From Akkermansia sp. (lineage in GTDB: Bacteria > Verrucomicrobiota > Verrucomicrobiia > Verrucomicrobiales > Akkermansiaceae), in the NCBI GenBank assembly GCA_017471985.1, contig JAFURE010000003.1:1-49569 (forward strand): 49,569 nt of DNA. The letters are read 5' to 3'. Shown in pieces: positions 27,501 to 34,039 of this stretch; the stretch's first letter is position 1; each line of letters begins with the position of its first letter. The position numbers were made by a program, and so were the translations under genes. Under the pieces are notes generated by a model that did no database searches, was not told where the DNA came from, and saw only the letters and a list, made by a program, of their open reading frames with translations.

Positions 27501-29265
27501 CACCATCGACGGGCTCAGCATTGCCGAAAGCTCTGCACAGACGCGCAGCTGGAGCGGAAATACTACCACCACAATAAACCTGAAGAATGGTGCTGTGTTG
27601 GATTCCCGTGATTCCACCTATATAGCAACCGGAGCCATCAACGTAGGTGGTTCTGCTGCGGATGGTACGTTATACGTGAACAGCCTGCGTCTTTCACCCT
27701 CTGACACTCAGGGCTACAAGGGTTCTCTCTCCGTTTCCTCCGGTGCTCACCTGATTATTGCCGGAGAAAAGGGTGGGACTTGGGAATCAGACTTTGTCCT
27801 GGCTGTCGGCGGCGAAGTTTCACAGTTAACCGCCGGTTCCAATCAGGTCAATGTGAGCGGAACGCTGACCTCCAACGCAGCCATGACTCTCTTCTACAAG
27901 TCAGCCGATGTCACCATTCAGAACGGTGGACGGATGAATCTGCTCAGCGGGCTGGAATTGAAAGGGAGTGCCTATAATGAATGGGTCACCGGAGGCGTAA
28001 AAGCCAATCTTCAGGTCCAGGAAGGCGGGCAACTGTATGCCGCCGGCGGTACGCAGCGCAGCGTGCTTGTCGTCTCCCTCGCATCCGGTACCACTCTGGG
28101 TGCCATCGGCTCGGCTGATTCCACCGTCACCTTCAAGAACAACATGACTGTGGGAACAGCGGGCAAGGACGGCACCTTCACCGTGGATACCGCCGCCACC
28201 ACGGCAGATGACAACCTCCTGCTGACCCGCAGCGAAACCAAGGGCGTGACCGTGGATATGACCGGCAGCCTGAACCTGCAGGGCAACACTGCGGTGGAAG
28301 TCATCGGCAGCGGCGCCCTCCGGCACAAGAGCGCGTTCAATAACGCCACGGCCATTCGTGTACGGGAGGGTGCTACCCTGGCAGTAGATTCCGGAGCTGA
28401 GCTCACCGCCGCAACAGAACTGCGCAAGAGCAGCATCTCTCTGAATTCAGCCAAAGTCAGCGGCAGCGGCATTACCGTGACAGATGCGGCAACCATCCGC
28501 GCCACGGGCGACAACAGCACCATTTCCGCCGCAACCAACCTGACCAATGAATCCACACTGACCTACGATGTGGCAGAGGGAGCCACCCTGCAATCCACCG
28601 GTGAAATCACGGCCGCAACACGCAGCGATCTGGTCAAAACAGGCACCGGCTCCCTGAAGCTCAATAATGGAGCAAACAGCTTCGACAACATTCTTGCAAA
28701 CGCAGGCGAGCTGAGTGTTCACGGTGCTACGGCCTATGATTTGGATAACCTGCAGGTAGAAACCGCCGTTTCGCTGGGCTTCTACGCCGGAGAGGTCGGA
28801 AATGAGGAAACGGAAGCAGCAGTCCGAGTCAGCGGCACGGCAGACTTTGGCAGCGGGGCACTGTTGAATGCCCACCTGACTCTGGCTACCGGGTCTGTCC
28901 TGAACGTAGCAGAAGGCGGGCTTTCCATGGGAAGCACCCTGACCCTGCAGGAAGGTGTATTGCTGGGGGATTCCACCCTGGCACGCGTGCTGAGTCTCAG
29001 CGTGGGTGAATCCACAACCCTCTTCAGCGGCGTAGACGGCCTGACGCTGGGCAACACGGTTTACAGCACCATCTCAACAGAAGATGCCATTCAGGCGAGC
29101 CCATTCTTCAGTAATCTGAACGACAACTACGTGCTCACCTACACCGGAACAGACAACGGCAGCCTGAACATCACCATGCTCTCCATCCCTGAGCCGACAT
29201 CATCCATGCTTGGCTTAGCGGGGCTGGTTGCTCTCACTCTCCGCCGCCGCAGAAAAAAATCATAA
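21538..29265 (+). CDS. S6-like serine protease / autotransporter beta-helix / PEP-CTERM protein
   Basis: A 2575-residue exported protein. The signal peptide is residues 1-27 (KCLLIVCAATAATTAW). Residues about 90-310 are a trypsin-fold protease of the IgA-protease (S6) type: H120 (VTVAHNP), D156 (AADWGLYR) and S275 (GGDSGSPVYVY), with triad spacing close to EspP/Hbp. An acidic DSNENGIPDIKEQ loop (184-196), like a Ca-binding repeat, is inserted. Residues about 350-2540 are Gly/Asn/Thr-rich strands with autotransporter-associated repeats (LTGNNTFTG ... GGTLMVED). The end is not a beta-barrel but a PEP-CTERM-type tail: PEP (2551-2553), a hydrophobic run, RRRRKKS. The protease is therefore probably anchored through the PEP-CTERM/exosortase-type route, not self-translocated. 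The open frame extends to 21457, but I start at the signal peptide. Confidence 0.88.
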   Translation: MKLHLPLSLRKCLLIVCAATAATTAWGGGMHEDVDKRTYSDFGQNKGRFRVTGISSMLQAIRDKDGGIAMPKANGEVTWVLPEEQGMINFAGSLDYGATGTPCHGAAAAFGANYLVTVAHNPGFSAAFGTTQVGSDHTIKYSTVQITEKDMVSAADWGLYRQNKIFTDVVGAYNYSGVSSEQQDSNENGIPDIKEQLEGELMYRAFAGNVAVWKKDGKLVDAGSPYTTILGGISTIRAIAITTEGLIFGDWNLKPESSWVNESAPLPTNGQGGDSGSPVYVYNKEAGRYEYIFSLRAGNFTTYSVAHGSIDFANEILDTHSVEVNMSTTSPAQLGTVSNGRGAITVGDNKYEHLAVDSGSHTWKDLSAVKDNNNWYAYGNHYQNGISGLGNTQNLIFTGNGGKYEILLNDTVDTGVGYLEFNNGNFTIKNADGGDFMLNSAGYVINKGAEVHVQLTNPANYMREWRKNGEGDLYIEGEGDNNILLAVGGGGTTYLNRQNGHAAYNVLASSGATVVISDINQIERAFTFGLNGGTLDMHGNSMDWYTTNTHIEGDGFSINALTDDARIVNSSDSTTLTYKQAGNSTWKGSLKDSAKGSLSVIADMGADSVWTMNSICTDLSNNEDSSFTVKSGTVVLAGTNTEHGTGSVPYSDAIFFSEDDWHYADAKMNVTVEDGATFRLGTHARVKGDITVKTGGTYVMNEGVHHQLEYIEGGIVKENTQQWAEYYGHRGNTTLAGGALKVEFADKTTATHTYDGNITGEGTVTVNAANSMLYLTGNNTFTGSRSVLGGTLMVEDAAAAGSQEWYVGEKAALAAHNSDGNTALNYITGDSNGVLALTQNQLTQVDTSEHKNLIIGALAGQTIEYGVQDTGEQLTAVDNAWRLGGGGGELVVNYHLTGNNTLILGNNHTKGTVILTNTRNDFTGGVDFAGGGVTLEYTSEDVIKNVVLSLSYGNRVAMGNLLSNVKTESEGILLQNQSTQDIDLSRHRNLSLGTKSDLSYSGNITISDNQAYRLSAADGTFTIHSEIGGAHDLIVDAQGYTGGTVHLSNLSNLTGNITVMGNDGMHSSIDSGAVSLKVTQNNALDSVSCITLKDGGTLNIDSTTQKINKLVLEEGGSLIGNYRENNTDPIASEIHMTIDSMADLKGQLKVEVIHKYGDNVLELNNGTNNTSNLQYRNLYVEEGDVKLTQQYSSVGFLHIRGNTLDMNGKNLTLGTVYAEDGAYIDASDSGSGFGGTSALRATSGTVTLDNGGNDVTLAGVVSATNGATLKLIGSGKWNLTGSAYNSSTGTLRIEGATQLDFTYGNKGTYTYYSAFNIMSGILDLDTDIQTLRAASDKVTQHMTFETIKLNGQNLTLREKSMSATWIISNLDSGATSGSTLTWEASQTNTATYADRESSDVTLYPTVTNASRLILNGDNRFNGSVVAKRTANGSGFCTFVELAHDNALKNATLDMQSISGSTIALAVNTNNAKIMGLTGDENSYAYSGASSDIKLDSAREGDGKNTLTITGSGNYNYKGAVNGLNLAMDGTGTQIFSGSDIKAQNISALQGNMEFTHAPTVAGTISIAQGATLKLSDRYSLNAGGTLALIAGNGTQGTLTGTLVLNGGTLEFDSTVLNATTSLLNATTEYGADFRSQAISFSNHQSLEHGVTYALLSGDWSEHDAHLADNMPDYLAGSTFAGDSNGLKVTIRFADGFAEWQDDYSVFSAGETVLFRDHEPSKTLQFTSATNAEGLRFTNNETYTFSGSDVTLSGDLNVESGKLVLNNKLTAADYTAAKGEVEIAASGTLVLTDTQETTATVNNISGTGTVQIKLDTTNNTYNNKLAIDEDFEGTTHVTAGNLTLTGSSFGSTLKLANGVNAQITAKTTIDGNLELEGKTEVHQNSGNNLTVNGDVTGSNGTWERRGGGTLDINGSVSLAGFDTGSDNTTSNFNGTTSIATVTLDQSNITANFNGNATVETLNPSGNNVTLGGKGNLSVRNFNLAGGKSVTIDGLSIAESSAQTRSWSGNTTTTINLKNGAVLDSRDSTYIATGAINVGGSAADGTLYVNSLRLSPSDTQGYKGSLSVSSGAHLIIAGEKGGTWESDFVLAVGGEVSQLTAGSNQVNVSGTLTSNAAMTLFYKSADVTIQNGGRMNLLSGLELKGSAYNEWVTGGVKANLQVQEGGQLYAAGGTQRSVLVVSLASGTTLGAIGSADSTVTFKNNMTVGTAGKDGTFTVDTAATTADDNLLLTRSETKGVTVDMTGSLNLQGNTAVEVIGSGALRHKSAFNNATAIRVREGATLAVDSGAELTAATELRKSSISLNSAKVSGSGITVTDAATIRATGDNSTISAATNLTNESTLTYDVAEGATLQSTGEITAATRSDLVKTGTGSLKLNNGANSFDNILANAGELSVHGATAYDLDNLQVETAVSLGFYAGEVGNEETEAAVRVSGTADFGSGALLNAHLTLATGSVLNVAEGGLSMGSTLTLQEGVLLGDSTLARVLSLSVGESTTLFSGVDGLTLGNTVYSTISTEDAIQASPFFSNLNDNYVLTYTGTDNGSLNITMLSIPEPTSSMLGLAGLVALTLRRRRKKS

Positions 29266-29274
29266 ACCATGAGA

Positions 29275-29410
29275 GGTTCATACCTATTTTGCAAGTTGAA
29301 TGGGCGATTATAGAAGGGACTCATTTCGAGGTAGGAAGGACCGGGTGAAAAATTCCACGGCTTACGCCGCAGGGTGCTAGTGCCCGGCCTCGGCTCCCCC
29401 CAAGCCCGAA
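29275..29410. repeat. Structured intergenic repeat between convergent genes
   Basis: Noncoding sequence after the PEP-CTERM gene, with a GC-rich half that has hairpin CGGC-TTAC-GCCG (about 29359-29370) and GC-rich arms (GTGCCCGGCCTCGGC). It shares the stem-TTAC-stem motif of the element at 4-230. A short minus-strand frame across it has no credible protein. It is probably a dispersed structured repeat; copies elsewhere in the genome would settle it. Confidence 0.35.
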
Positions 29411-29412
29411 GC

Positions 29413-29796
29413 TCAGCCGTCAAGCTCTATACTTTGTGGATTCTGCTCGAGAATCCAGGCGGAGAGTTCGTCTTGGGCTGACGGGGTTAACTCCGGGGCT
29501 GCCTCATCCTGCGGGGTAAGCAGCACGATATTTCCCGGGCCACAGAAAAAGCGCGTTCCGGGCTGAGCCTGTTCCAGACGCTTGCTAAGCTCGGCATATT
29601 CGGCAAGAGGAACGCCGTGCAGGTGGTAATACGCGGACAGCCCACTGCAATCTGTACAGAAACAAGGTGGCTCCAGTTCCCGCAATGTGCTGCAATTGTA
29701 GTAATTGCCCCACCGGGGTAACAATGCACGCAGACCACAGGCAAGCAACCACAGCAGCAACAGGCCAACGTATATCCTGAGAGCAATTCTTTTCAT
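29413..29796 (-). CDS. Small membrane-anchored protein
   Basis: A 127-residue protein with one N-terminal hydrophobic segment (RIYVGLLLLWLLACGLRALL), which may be a lipoprotein-like or uncleaved anchor. The remainder carries four cysteines in NCSTLRELEPPCFCTDCSG, then an acidic C-terminus (DEAAPELTPSAQDELSAW). No family recognised. Its start overlaps the stop of the next upstream gene (ATGA, 29793-29796), so the two are translationally coupled. Confidence 0.6.
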   Translation of the reverse strand: MKRIALRIYVGLLLLWLLACGLRALLPRWGNYYNCSTLRELEPPCFCTDCSGLSAYYHLHGVPLAEYAELSKRLEQAQPGTRFFCGPGNIVLLTPQDEAAPELTPSAQDELSAWILEQNPQSIELDG

Positions 29797-30182
29797 TCAG
29801 CTCTCCCCTTCCTATCATTAAGCCAGCTCTCCAAAGCCTGTTGCCTGCGGATAGACACACCATCTGAGCCCCAACACCAGCTCCAGAGAAGGCGCACTTG
29901 CAGCAACTCCAGCCCGCCATCAGCGGTCGGGACAACCTGCATCACATTCTTACCGTAGAAACCGACACCCGGCGATATATTCCATATCTTGCCGCCATCA
30001 TCCTGCAAGCAATGATTCAGCTCCTCAACCTCCTGAGCCGTCATGTCCACCTGCGAGAGCGGCAGCGGAGAGCGCTCCACCACGTATGCGACGGGAGTCA
30101 GAGTCAACAGCAAGAATTCCCCGGCTACCCACACCATGAGAGCAACCGGTAGCAACACACATATTTTCACCCACTTTCTCAC
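29793..30182 (-). CDS. Small membrane-anchored protein (GTG start)
   Basis: A 129-residue protein with an N-terminal membrane segment (about residues 6-34, ICVLLPVALMVWVAGEFLLL) and an extracytoplasmic part of about 95 residues rich in Trp/Gly (GGKIWNISPGVGFYGKNVMQVV). It starts with GTG, six bases after a -10 box, so the mRNA would be leaderless. It is coupled to the 29413-29796 gene. No family recognised. Confidence 0.62.
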   Translation of the reverse strand: MRKWVKICVLLPVALMVWVAGEFLLLTLTPVAYVVERSPLPLSQVDMTAQEVEELNHCLQDDGGKIWNISPGVGFYGKNVMQVVPTADGGLELLQVRLLWSWCWGSDGVSIRRQQALESWLNDRKGRAE

Positions 30183-30188
30183 ACCCCC

Positions 30189-30217
30189 AACCTAGCACAT
30201 CGGTGTGGCAAAGTCAA
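30189..30217 (-). promoter_or_regulatory. Promoter of the 29413-30182 operon (leaderless type)
   Basis: On the minus strand, TTGACT (30212-30217), 17 bases, TAGGTT (30189-30194) with an extended -10 TGC, then six bases to the GTG start codon. Confidence 0.6.
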
Positions 30218-30230
30218 TCTGTCTTCCTGC

Positions 30231-30248
30231 TGTAACACATTTGTTACA
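30231..30248. promoter_or_regulatory. Palindrome TGTAACA-N4-TGTTACA
   Basis: Perfect 7-bp arms (30231-30237 and 30242-30248) just after the stop of the 30254-31075 gene and upstream of the promoter at 30189. It may be an operator for the downstream pair or a weak terminator. Confidence 0.4.
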
Positions 30249-30253
30249 AAAAC

Positions 30254-31075
30254 TCAGCGTCGCGGGAGAGTGTGAGCGGAGCTTGCCGGGCGGGGATTAT
30301 TGCTGTGAATGACGGGGCGAGGGCGCCGCGGGGGAGCCGCCGGGCGACAATGAGGAGGTGGCGGGGGCGGACATGGGCGCACGACCGTTGTAGGCACCGG
30401 CACGTAGACAGGGTTGTCAACCACCACGGTTGTGGATGTAGCGTTGGCTCCGGCGTTGGCAATCTGCCTGCGCAGAACCGCATTCTGCTGCTGCAGGTGC
30501 TCCACCTGAGTTCGGAGCTTTTCAACCTCGCTCTGAGCCTGTTGCGCCGCACGCAGAGCGGCCAGTTCTTCCTCTGCGGAGCCGCGCAGGGCTGCGGCAT
30601 CTGCCGCATAGCGCTCAGCGTCCACCGGCAGCCCCATGCGGGAGGCCTCGCGCCTGTTCCAGAGAGCAGCCAGGTACTCAGCCGTACGCGGACTGATAGC
30701 ATTTGCCTGGCTGTAAATGGAATAAACATCGGCACCACTCAAGTAGCGAGGGTGCTGACCACTGGCCTGCAGAGCAGCCATTCGGGCAGCCTGGGCGGCA
30801 TCCCGCTCGCGGCGGCGATTGTCGGCAGCCTGCTGTGCGGCTGCGCGTCGCTCGGCCACCAACTCGGGGGTCATGCCCAGTTGTTGCTGCAACTGCGGAC
30901 TCAGGCGATCAAAGAGCAATTGCTGCACACCATTGCTGTGGCGAACCAACACCGAATCCAGCGAGGTTCGTACAACAGTAGCATCCTGCAGCACAGAGCC
31001 GTCGTTCAGCACAAAATCGTCGGCGCTTGCGCTCATGGAGCAAGCGCACATCAGTAAAGCAGCGTACTTTTTCAT
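30254..31075 (-). CDS. Secreted coiled-coil protein with a Pro-rich tail
   Basis: A 273-residue exported protein: the signal peptide ends SMSASADD. A small N-terminal domain (DFVLNDGSVLQDATVVRTSLDSVLVRHSNG, read in two parts) resembles the short SH3-like strand modules found in such proteins. A long Ala/Gln/Arg coiled coil follows (about residues 78-205), ending in a leucine-zipper-like EVEKLRTQVEHLQQQNAVLRRQIA, then a Pro-rich basic tail (CPPPPPPHC, PPRRPRP). Its start overlaps the stop of the ankyrin gene upstream (ATGA), so it is the second gene of that operon. Function unknown. Confidence 0.72.
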   Translation of the reverse strand: MKKYAALLMCACSMSASADDFVLNDGSVLQDATVVRTSLDSVLVRHSNGVQQLLFDRLSPQLQQQLGMTPELVAERRAAAQQAADNRRRERDAAQAARMAALQASGQHPRYLSGADVYSIYSQANAISPRTAEYLAALWNRREASRMGLPVDAERYAADAAALRGSAEEELAALRAAQQAQSEVEKLRTQVEHLQQQNAVLRRQIANAGANATSTTVVVDNPVYVPVPTTVVRPCPPPPPPHCRPAAPPRRPRPVIHSNNPRPASSAHTLPRR

Positions 31076-31869
31076 TGAGGGATGGGGGTGGAGGTTAATA
31101 AATTATCAATCTGTTCCGAACGGCTGTAATCGGCAGCACTGCGCCCCTCCGCATCAGTTCGGGCGGGGTCAGCCCCGGCCTGCATGAGCAGTTTCACAAC
31201 GGGAGCACTCTCTGCCAGCACGGCATGGATGAGGGGCGGCGTGCCCTCGGCATCTGCCAGGTTAGCATCTGCCCCACTCTGCAGCAGTAACTCCACAGCC
31301 TTGCGCTGCCCGTTCTGGGCAGCTGCACAGAGGAGCGTGGTGCTGCCGGCTGTGGAATTCACCGGGGTTCCGCTTGCCAGCAGGAGCTTCAGTACATCCA
31401 CCCGGCCATTTTCGGCAGCACGTCGGGCAGCCTCGGCCAATTGCCCGGCGGGGGCACTCCCGCCCGCCAGCACTTCCTGCACCAGCTCAACTTTGCCGAG
31501 GGAGGCCGCCGTGGTGAAGAGGGAATCGCCGTTTTCATCGATACTGAACGGGCTCTCCCCCTGCTGCCAGGCCTGTTTGAGCACCAACAGGGCGCCCTGC
31601 TCTTCGTCGGCAGGGTTCAGCACTGTACCATGCAGCACCCAGGCGCAACTCCCCAGAATAAGGTAGCCCATGGACCAGACCACGCTCATGAGAGCACGCC
31701 GACGCGCCAGCAGGCGAGCCATACACAATGCGCCATTCACAATAAAAGCCGTCACCGTCAGCGCCAGAATCCAGCCATCCAACGTGACGACATCACCCAC
31801 CCCGCCGGCTCGACAAGCCAGCAGCACAACAACAACCAACAGTACCAGCGGGTTCACAAAGTCTCTCAT
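31072..31869 (-). CDS. Ankyrin-repeat membrane protein
   Basis: A 265-residue protein. Three hydrophobic segments lie at the N-terminus (NPLVLLVVVVLLACRAG, WILALTVTAFIVNGALCMARLL, VVWSMGYLILGSCAWVL). From about residue 120 there are four ankyrin-type units: DSLFTTAASLGKVELVQEVL, AARRAAENGRVDVLKLLLASGT, TLLCAAAQNGQRKAVELLLQSGADANLADAEG, PPLIHAVLAESAPVVKLLMQAGADPARTDAEG. ATG 31869 is chosen over 31965 because AGGAG lies six bases upstream and a promoter lies just before it. Likely a membrane-tethered protein-interaction module; partner unknown. Confidence 0.78.
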   Translation of the reverse strand: MRDFVNPLVLLVVVVLLACRAGGVGDVVTLDGWILALTVTAFIVNGALCMARLLARRRALMSVVWSMGYLILGSCAWVLHGTVLNPADEEQGALLVLKQAWQQGESPFSIDENGDSLFTTAASLGKVELVQEVLAGGSAPAGQLAEAARRAAENGRVDVLKLLLASGTPVNSTAGSTTLLCAAAQNGQRKAVELLLQSGADANLADAEGTPPLIHAVLAESAPVVKLLMQAGADPARTDAEGRSAADYSRSEQIDNLLTSTPIPQ

Positions 31870-31879
31870 GGTGCTCCTA

Positions 31880-31908
31880 CTTATAGCAAAGCCGCCACAG
31901 GGTGTCGA
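31880..31908 (-). promoter_or_regulatory. Promoter of the ankyrin/coiled-coil operon
   Basis: On the minus strand, TCGACA (31903-31908), 17 bases, TATAAG (31880-31885), ten bases before the ATG. AGGAG lies between the -10 box and the start codon. Confidence 0.5.
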
Positions 31909-31910
31909 GC

Positions 31911-31946
31911 AAAAAAAAGCCCCCTGCACCGTTAATCGGTACAGGG
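31911..31946 (-). terminator. Rho-independent terminator of the Ro60-like gene
   Basis: On the minus strand, the stem CCCTG-x-ACCG pairs with CGGT-x-CAGGG around a five-base loop, then GGGGC and T8 (31911-31918 complement). It lies about 18 bases after the Ro60-like stop. Confidence 0.8.
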
Positions 31947-31964
31947 AGTTCTTGCGTAATGACA

Positions 31965-33464
31965 TTACTGTCGGGTAGTTGCACCACGAGTAGGATTGAA
32001 ATCCGCCGTGGCAAGGATATTCGGTATGCGAGGTAGAACGGTGGAATCCACCATCTCGCGAATGGGTGCCAGCGCGTTCTCCATCACGACAAGCGGGTCG
32101 AGTTTCACCGGCTTAGCCTCGCGGAAGTCAGAGACATTGCCATCGAACACAGCCTTCAACAAGCGCGGGGAGAAACCGCTGACAAGCGCACAGTTGTCGA
32201 GTGCGGATGCCGCCACACCGGTATTGGTGGCATCGAGATTCCAGTACACAATGGCAGGGAACTCGTAGCCGGCATACTTGTAGCGCAAGCGCAACTCATC
32301 CATGAGGGTGATGTTGCAATACGCACCGGAGTCGAACTGCATATCCGATAAGAGCAAGACACAGCGGGGCATGGCCTCTGCCCGGCACTTGGCGCTCTTG
32401 GCTCGGGCAAGCAACAACTCGAATACCGACACAATGTTGGTGTTCTCGACAATGCTGTAGCTATCAAGGTGCTGCATACGCTGAAGCGTTGTTGCGTTCT
32501 CCGGAAGCTCGATAAACTGAGCCCGCGAGCTGAAGGTAACGATGCGGTTGCGGAAAGGACCGCTGAGACGCTCGGCGCAGTAAAGAGCCAACGGATATGC
32601 CACATCACGCGGTATTACCGAGCGACCCCAAGTCATGGAACCCGACGTATCGAGCACCGGCAAGAAGGACGCACCCTCGGGCATCATGTTCGGCAAGCTA
32701 CGCCACTGGGCATCGATAATGGACGAAAGCATATCCTCCGACATTGAGCGACATTGCCCCTTAAACCAGGCGGCGAATACCTCGTGGGGATACAACGCAC
32801 CGGCGTTGAGCTTCTTCTGCGTAATCACCTGCTTCAAGCGCTCGCCATCCTCGCGGGCAAAGAGACGCTTGTAACGGTTGAATGCCTGAGAGGGCAACTT
32901 ATCATACTGCACGTCCTCCATACGGCGGGCGCAGAGCAACTGCTCCACAGTGGTGGATGCCCTTGCCACACGCTGACGGAACTCGCGGTTGGTTAAACCG
33001 GTGCGGGCACGTACGTCGGCATAAAGCTTGCTGCGACGGGGCAACCACTTGCAGGCAAGGTGATTGTCGTTCATGACGCCATCGGCAAAGATTGCCACAA
33101 CATCATCGCGGAGCTCGGGGAACTCATCTGCCACCCATACGTAATCCTTGTAGCTGCCGAGCTCAGCAAACAAATTCAAGTGAGCACGCAATGCCTGCGG
33201 AGCAAGCTGGTGTGCAGCCTTTAACAACACACGGGACACAGCACGCTCACCCGCACCTAAGCGCACGGAACGAGCCCAGAGCGCAATACAGAATGCCGTG
33301 GTAGGGTCACTCTTCCAGGCCTCCAGAAACATAGCCTGAAGCACATCCGGAGAGCTGAGCGCCATGTTACGAGCCGAACCAACCTCGGCGAAGAGGTCCA
33401 CGCAAGCCTTGCCGGTCGTGCGGAGCTGAGTGGCGCCGTTCTCAGTATATGTAAAAGTATTCAT
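31965..33464 (-). CDS. Ro60-like RNA-binding protein (TROVE/DUF2828 plus vWA)
   Basis: A 499-residue cytosolic protein. Residues 1-255 are an all-helical repeat domain with Ro60/DUF2828 features: YTENGATQLRTTGKACVDLFAEVGSARN, AWKSDPTTAFCIALWARSVRLGAGERAVSRVLL. Residues 265-450 are a von Willebrand A fold with an intact MIDAS: DTSGSM (272-277), NTN (341-343) and SDMQFD (373-378). Ro60 proteins are ring-shaped and bind misfolded RNA and Y RNAs; bacterial Rsr uses its Y RNA to tether PNPase or other RNA enzymes. The gene follows about 780 bases of transcribed-looking tRNA-mimic repeats, which strongly supports the assignment. No Shine-Dalgarno sequence is visible before the ATG. Confidence 0.83.
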   Translation of the reverse strand: MNTFTYTENGATQLRTTGKACVDLFAEVGSARNMALSSPDVLQAMFLEAWKSDPTTAFCIALWARSVRLGAGERAVSRVLLKAAHQLAPQALRAHLNLFAELGSYKDYVWVADEFPELRDDVVAIFADGVMNDNHLACKWLPRRSKLYADVRARTGLTNREFRQRVARASTTVEQLLCARRMEDVQYDKLPSQAFNRYKRLFAREDGERLKQVITQKKLNAGALYPHEVFAAWFKGQCRSMSEDMLSSIIDAQWRSLPNMMPEGASFLPVLDTSGSMTWGRSVIPRDVAYPLALYCAERLSGPFRNRIVTFSSRAQFIELPENATTLQRMQHLDSYSIVENTNIVSVFELLLARAKSAKCRAEAMPRCVLLLSDMQFDSGAYCNITLMDELRLRYKYAGYEFPAIVYWNLDATNTGVAASALDNCALVSGFSPRLLKAVFDGNVSDFREAKPVKLDPLVVMENALAPIREMVDSTVLPRIPNILATADFNPTRGATTRQ

Positions 33465-33502
33465 TTTCTTATTTTTTTGATTATGATAGATTTATAAATT
33501 GT

Positions 33503-33594
33503 ATCACCCGTGAAAGGAGTTGCCGGAACTTCGGGGTGTACTATAGTCGTTTCTGGAATGATATTAAGATTGAATAACATTTGCAGAAAAGTTC
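33503..33594 (-). ncRNA. Y RNA-like unit 4 (no tRNA mimic)
   Basis: It has the conserved 5' element (complement of 33581-33594, GAACTTTTCTGCAA) and 3' hairpin (33503-33540; stem CACCC/GGGTG, loop starting GAAGTTCCGGCAAC). Only 40 bases, AT-rich, lie between them and no T- or D-arm is present. It ends 38 bases before the Ro60-like ATG and may act as the mRNA leader. Confidence 0.6.
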
Positions 33595-33608
33595 AGAACA
33601 TTCTGAGG

Positions 33609-33660
33609 GCGGAATTGGTCAACTTAGTTGCCCTTGGCTACCGCGTTGAGATTCTTCCGC
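33609..33660 (-). ncRNA. Nested hairpin between units 3 and 4
   Basis: On the minus strand, GCGGAA (from 33660) pairs with TTCCGC (to 33609), with CAAC/GTTG nested inside and GGTAGCCAAGGGCAACTAA at the tip. It contains TTGACC, a string also seen in the Ro-binding strand of animal Y RNAs, but the match is short. Confidence 0.45.
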
Positions 33661-33726
33661 TGTATGGAAATTGTATGTTTTCATAATAATGCTTATGATA
33701 ATTGGTTATATTGGGGATAAAGGAGT

Positions 33727-33878
33727 GCACCCGTGAAAGGAGTTGCCGGAACTTCCGGGTGCGTTGATTTCAGGCTCTTCCAACTGAGCTACGGTGACCA
33801 TTAAGTGGCTGTGAGAGGGCCACCGGGCGGAGTCGAACCGCCGACAATGAACATCAGATCAGAGTTGCAGAAAAGTTC
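33727..33878 (-). ncRNA. Y RNA-like unit 3 with permuted tRNA mimic
   Basis: Minus-strand order: GAACTTTTCTGCAA (33878-33865); anticodon-stem half TGATGTTCA; five-base variable loop TTGTC; T-arm GGCGG-TTCGACT-CCGCC (33842-33826); acceptor half CGGTGGC; a 20-base joining loop; acceptor half GTCACCG (33798-33792), a perfect 7-bp stem with one G-T; TA; D-arm GCTC-AGTTGGAA-GAGC; C; TGAAATCA, which pairs with the first half; then the 3' hairpin (33727-33762, stem GCACCC/GGGTGC). Every canonical tRNA landmark is present, but the acceptor end is sealed and the molecule opens at the anticodon. It cannot be an ordinary tRNA; this is the layout of YrlA-type bacterial Y RNAs. Confidence 0.82.
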
Positions 33879-33892
33879 ACGAAAGGGGGAGT

Positions 33893-34029
33893 GTGTGCCC
33901 GTGAAAGGGGTTGCCGGAACTTCAGGCACACGAGTTGGTTAAGCCGCTACCTCGTTAAAGGAATCGCGGCAGCCCGAACCACTTAAGGGTGACGGTAAGG
34001 CCAGTCTGTAGTGATTGCAGGAAAGTTCC
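33893..34029 (-). ncRNA. Y RNA-like unit 2 (hairpin instead of tRNA mimic)
   Basis: The 5' element is GGAACTTTCCTGCAA (34029-34015). The 3' hairpin (33893-33931) has stem GTGTGCC/GGCACAC and the shared loop GAAGTTCCGGCAAC. Between them, an imperfect long hairpin replaces the tRNA mimic: AGTGGTT ... GCCGC, loop, GCGGC-TT-AACCAACT (about 33933-33983). No T-loop or D-loop consensus is present. Confidence 0.65.
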
Positions 34030-34039
34030 ATGAAGGGGA

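Noticed and set aside
29139..29423. 94-codon frame on - over the end of the protease gene and the repeat
   Set aside because: Half of it is antisense to the PEP-CTERM tail and half lies in a structured repeat.
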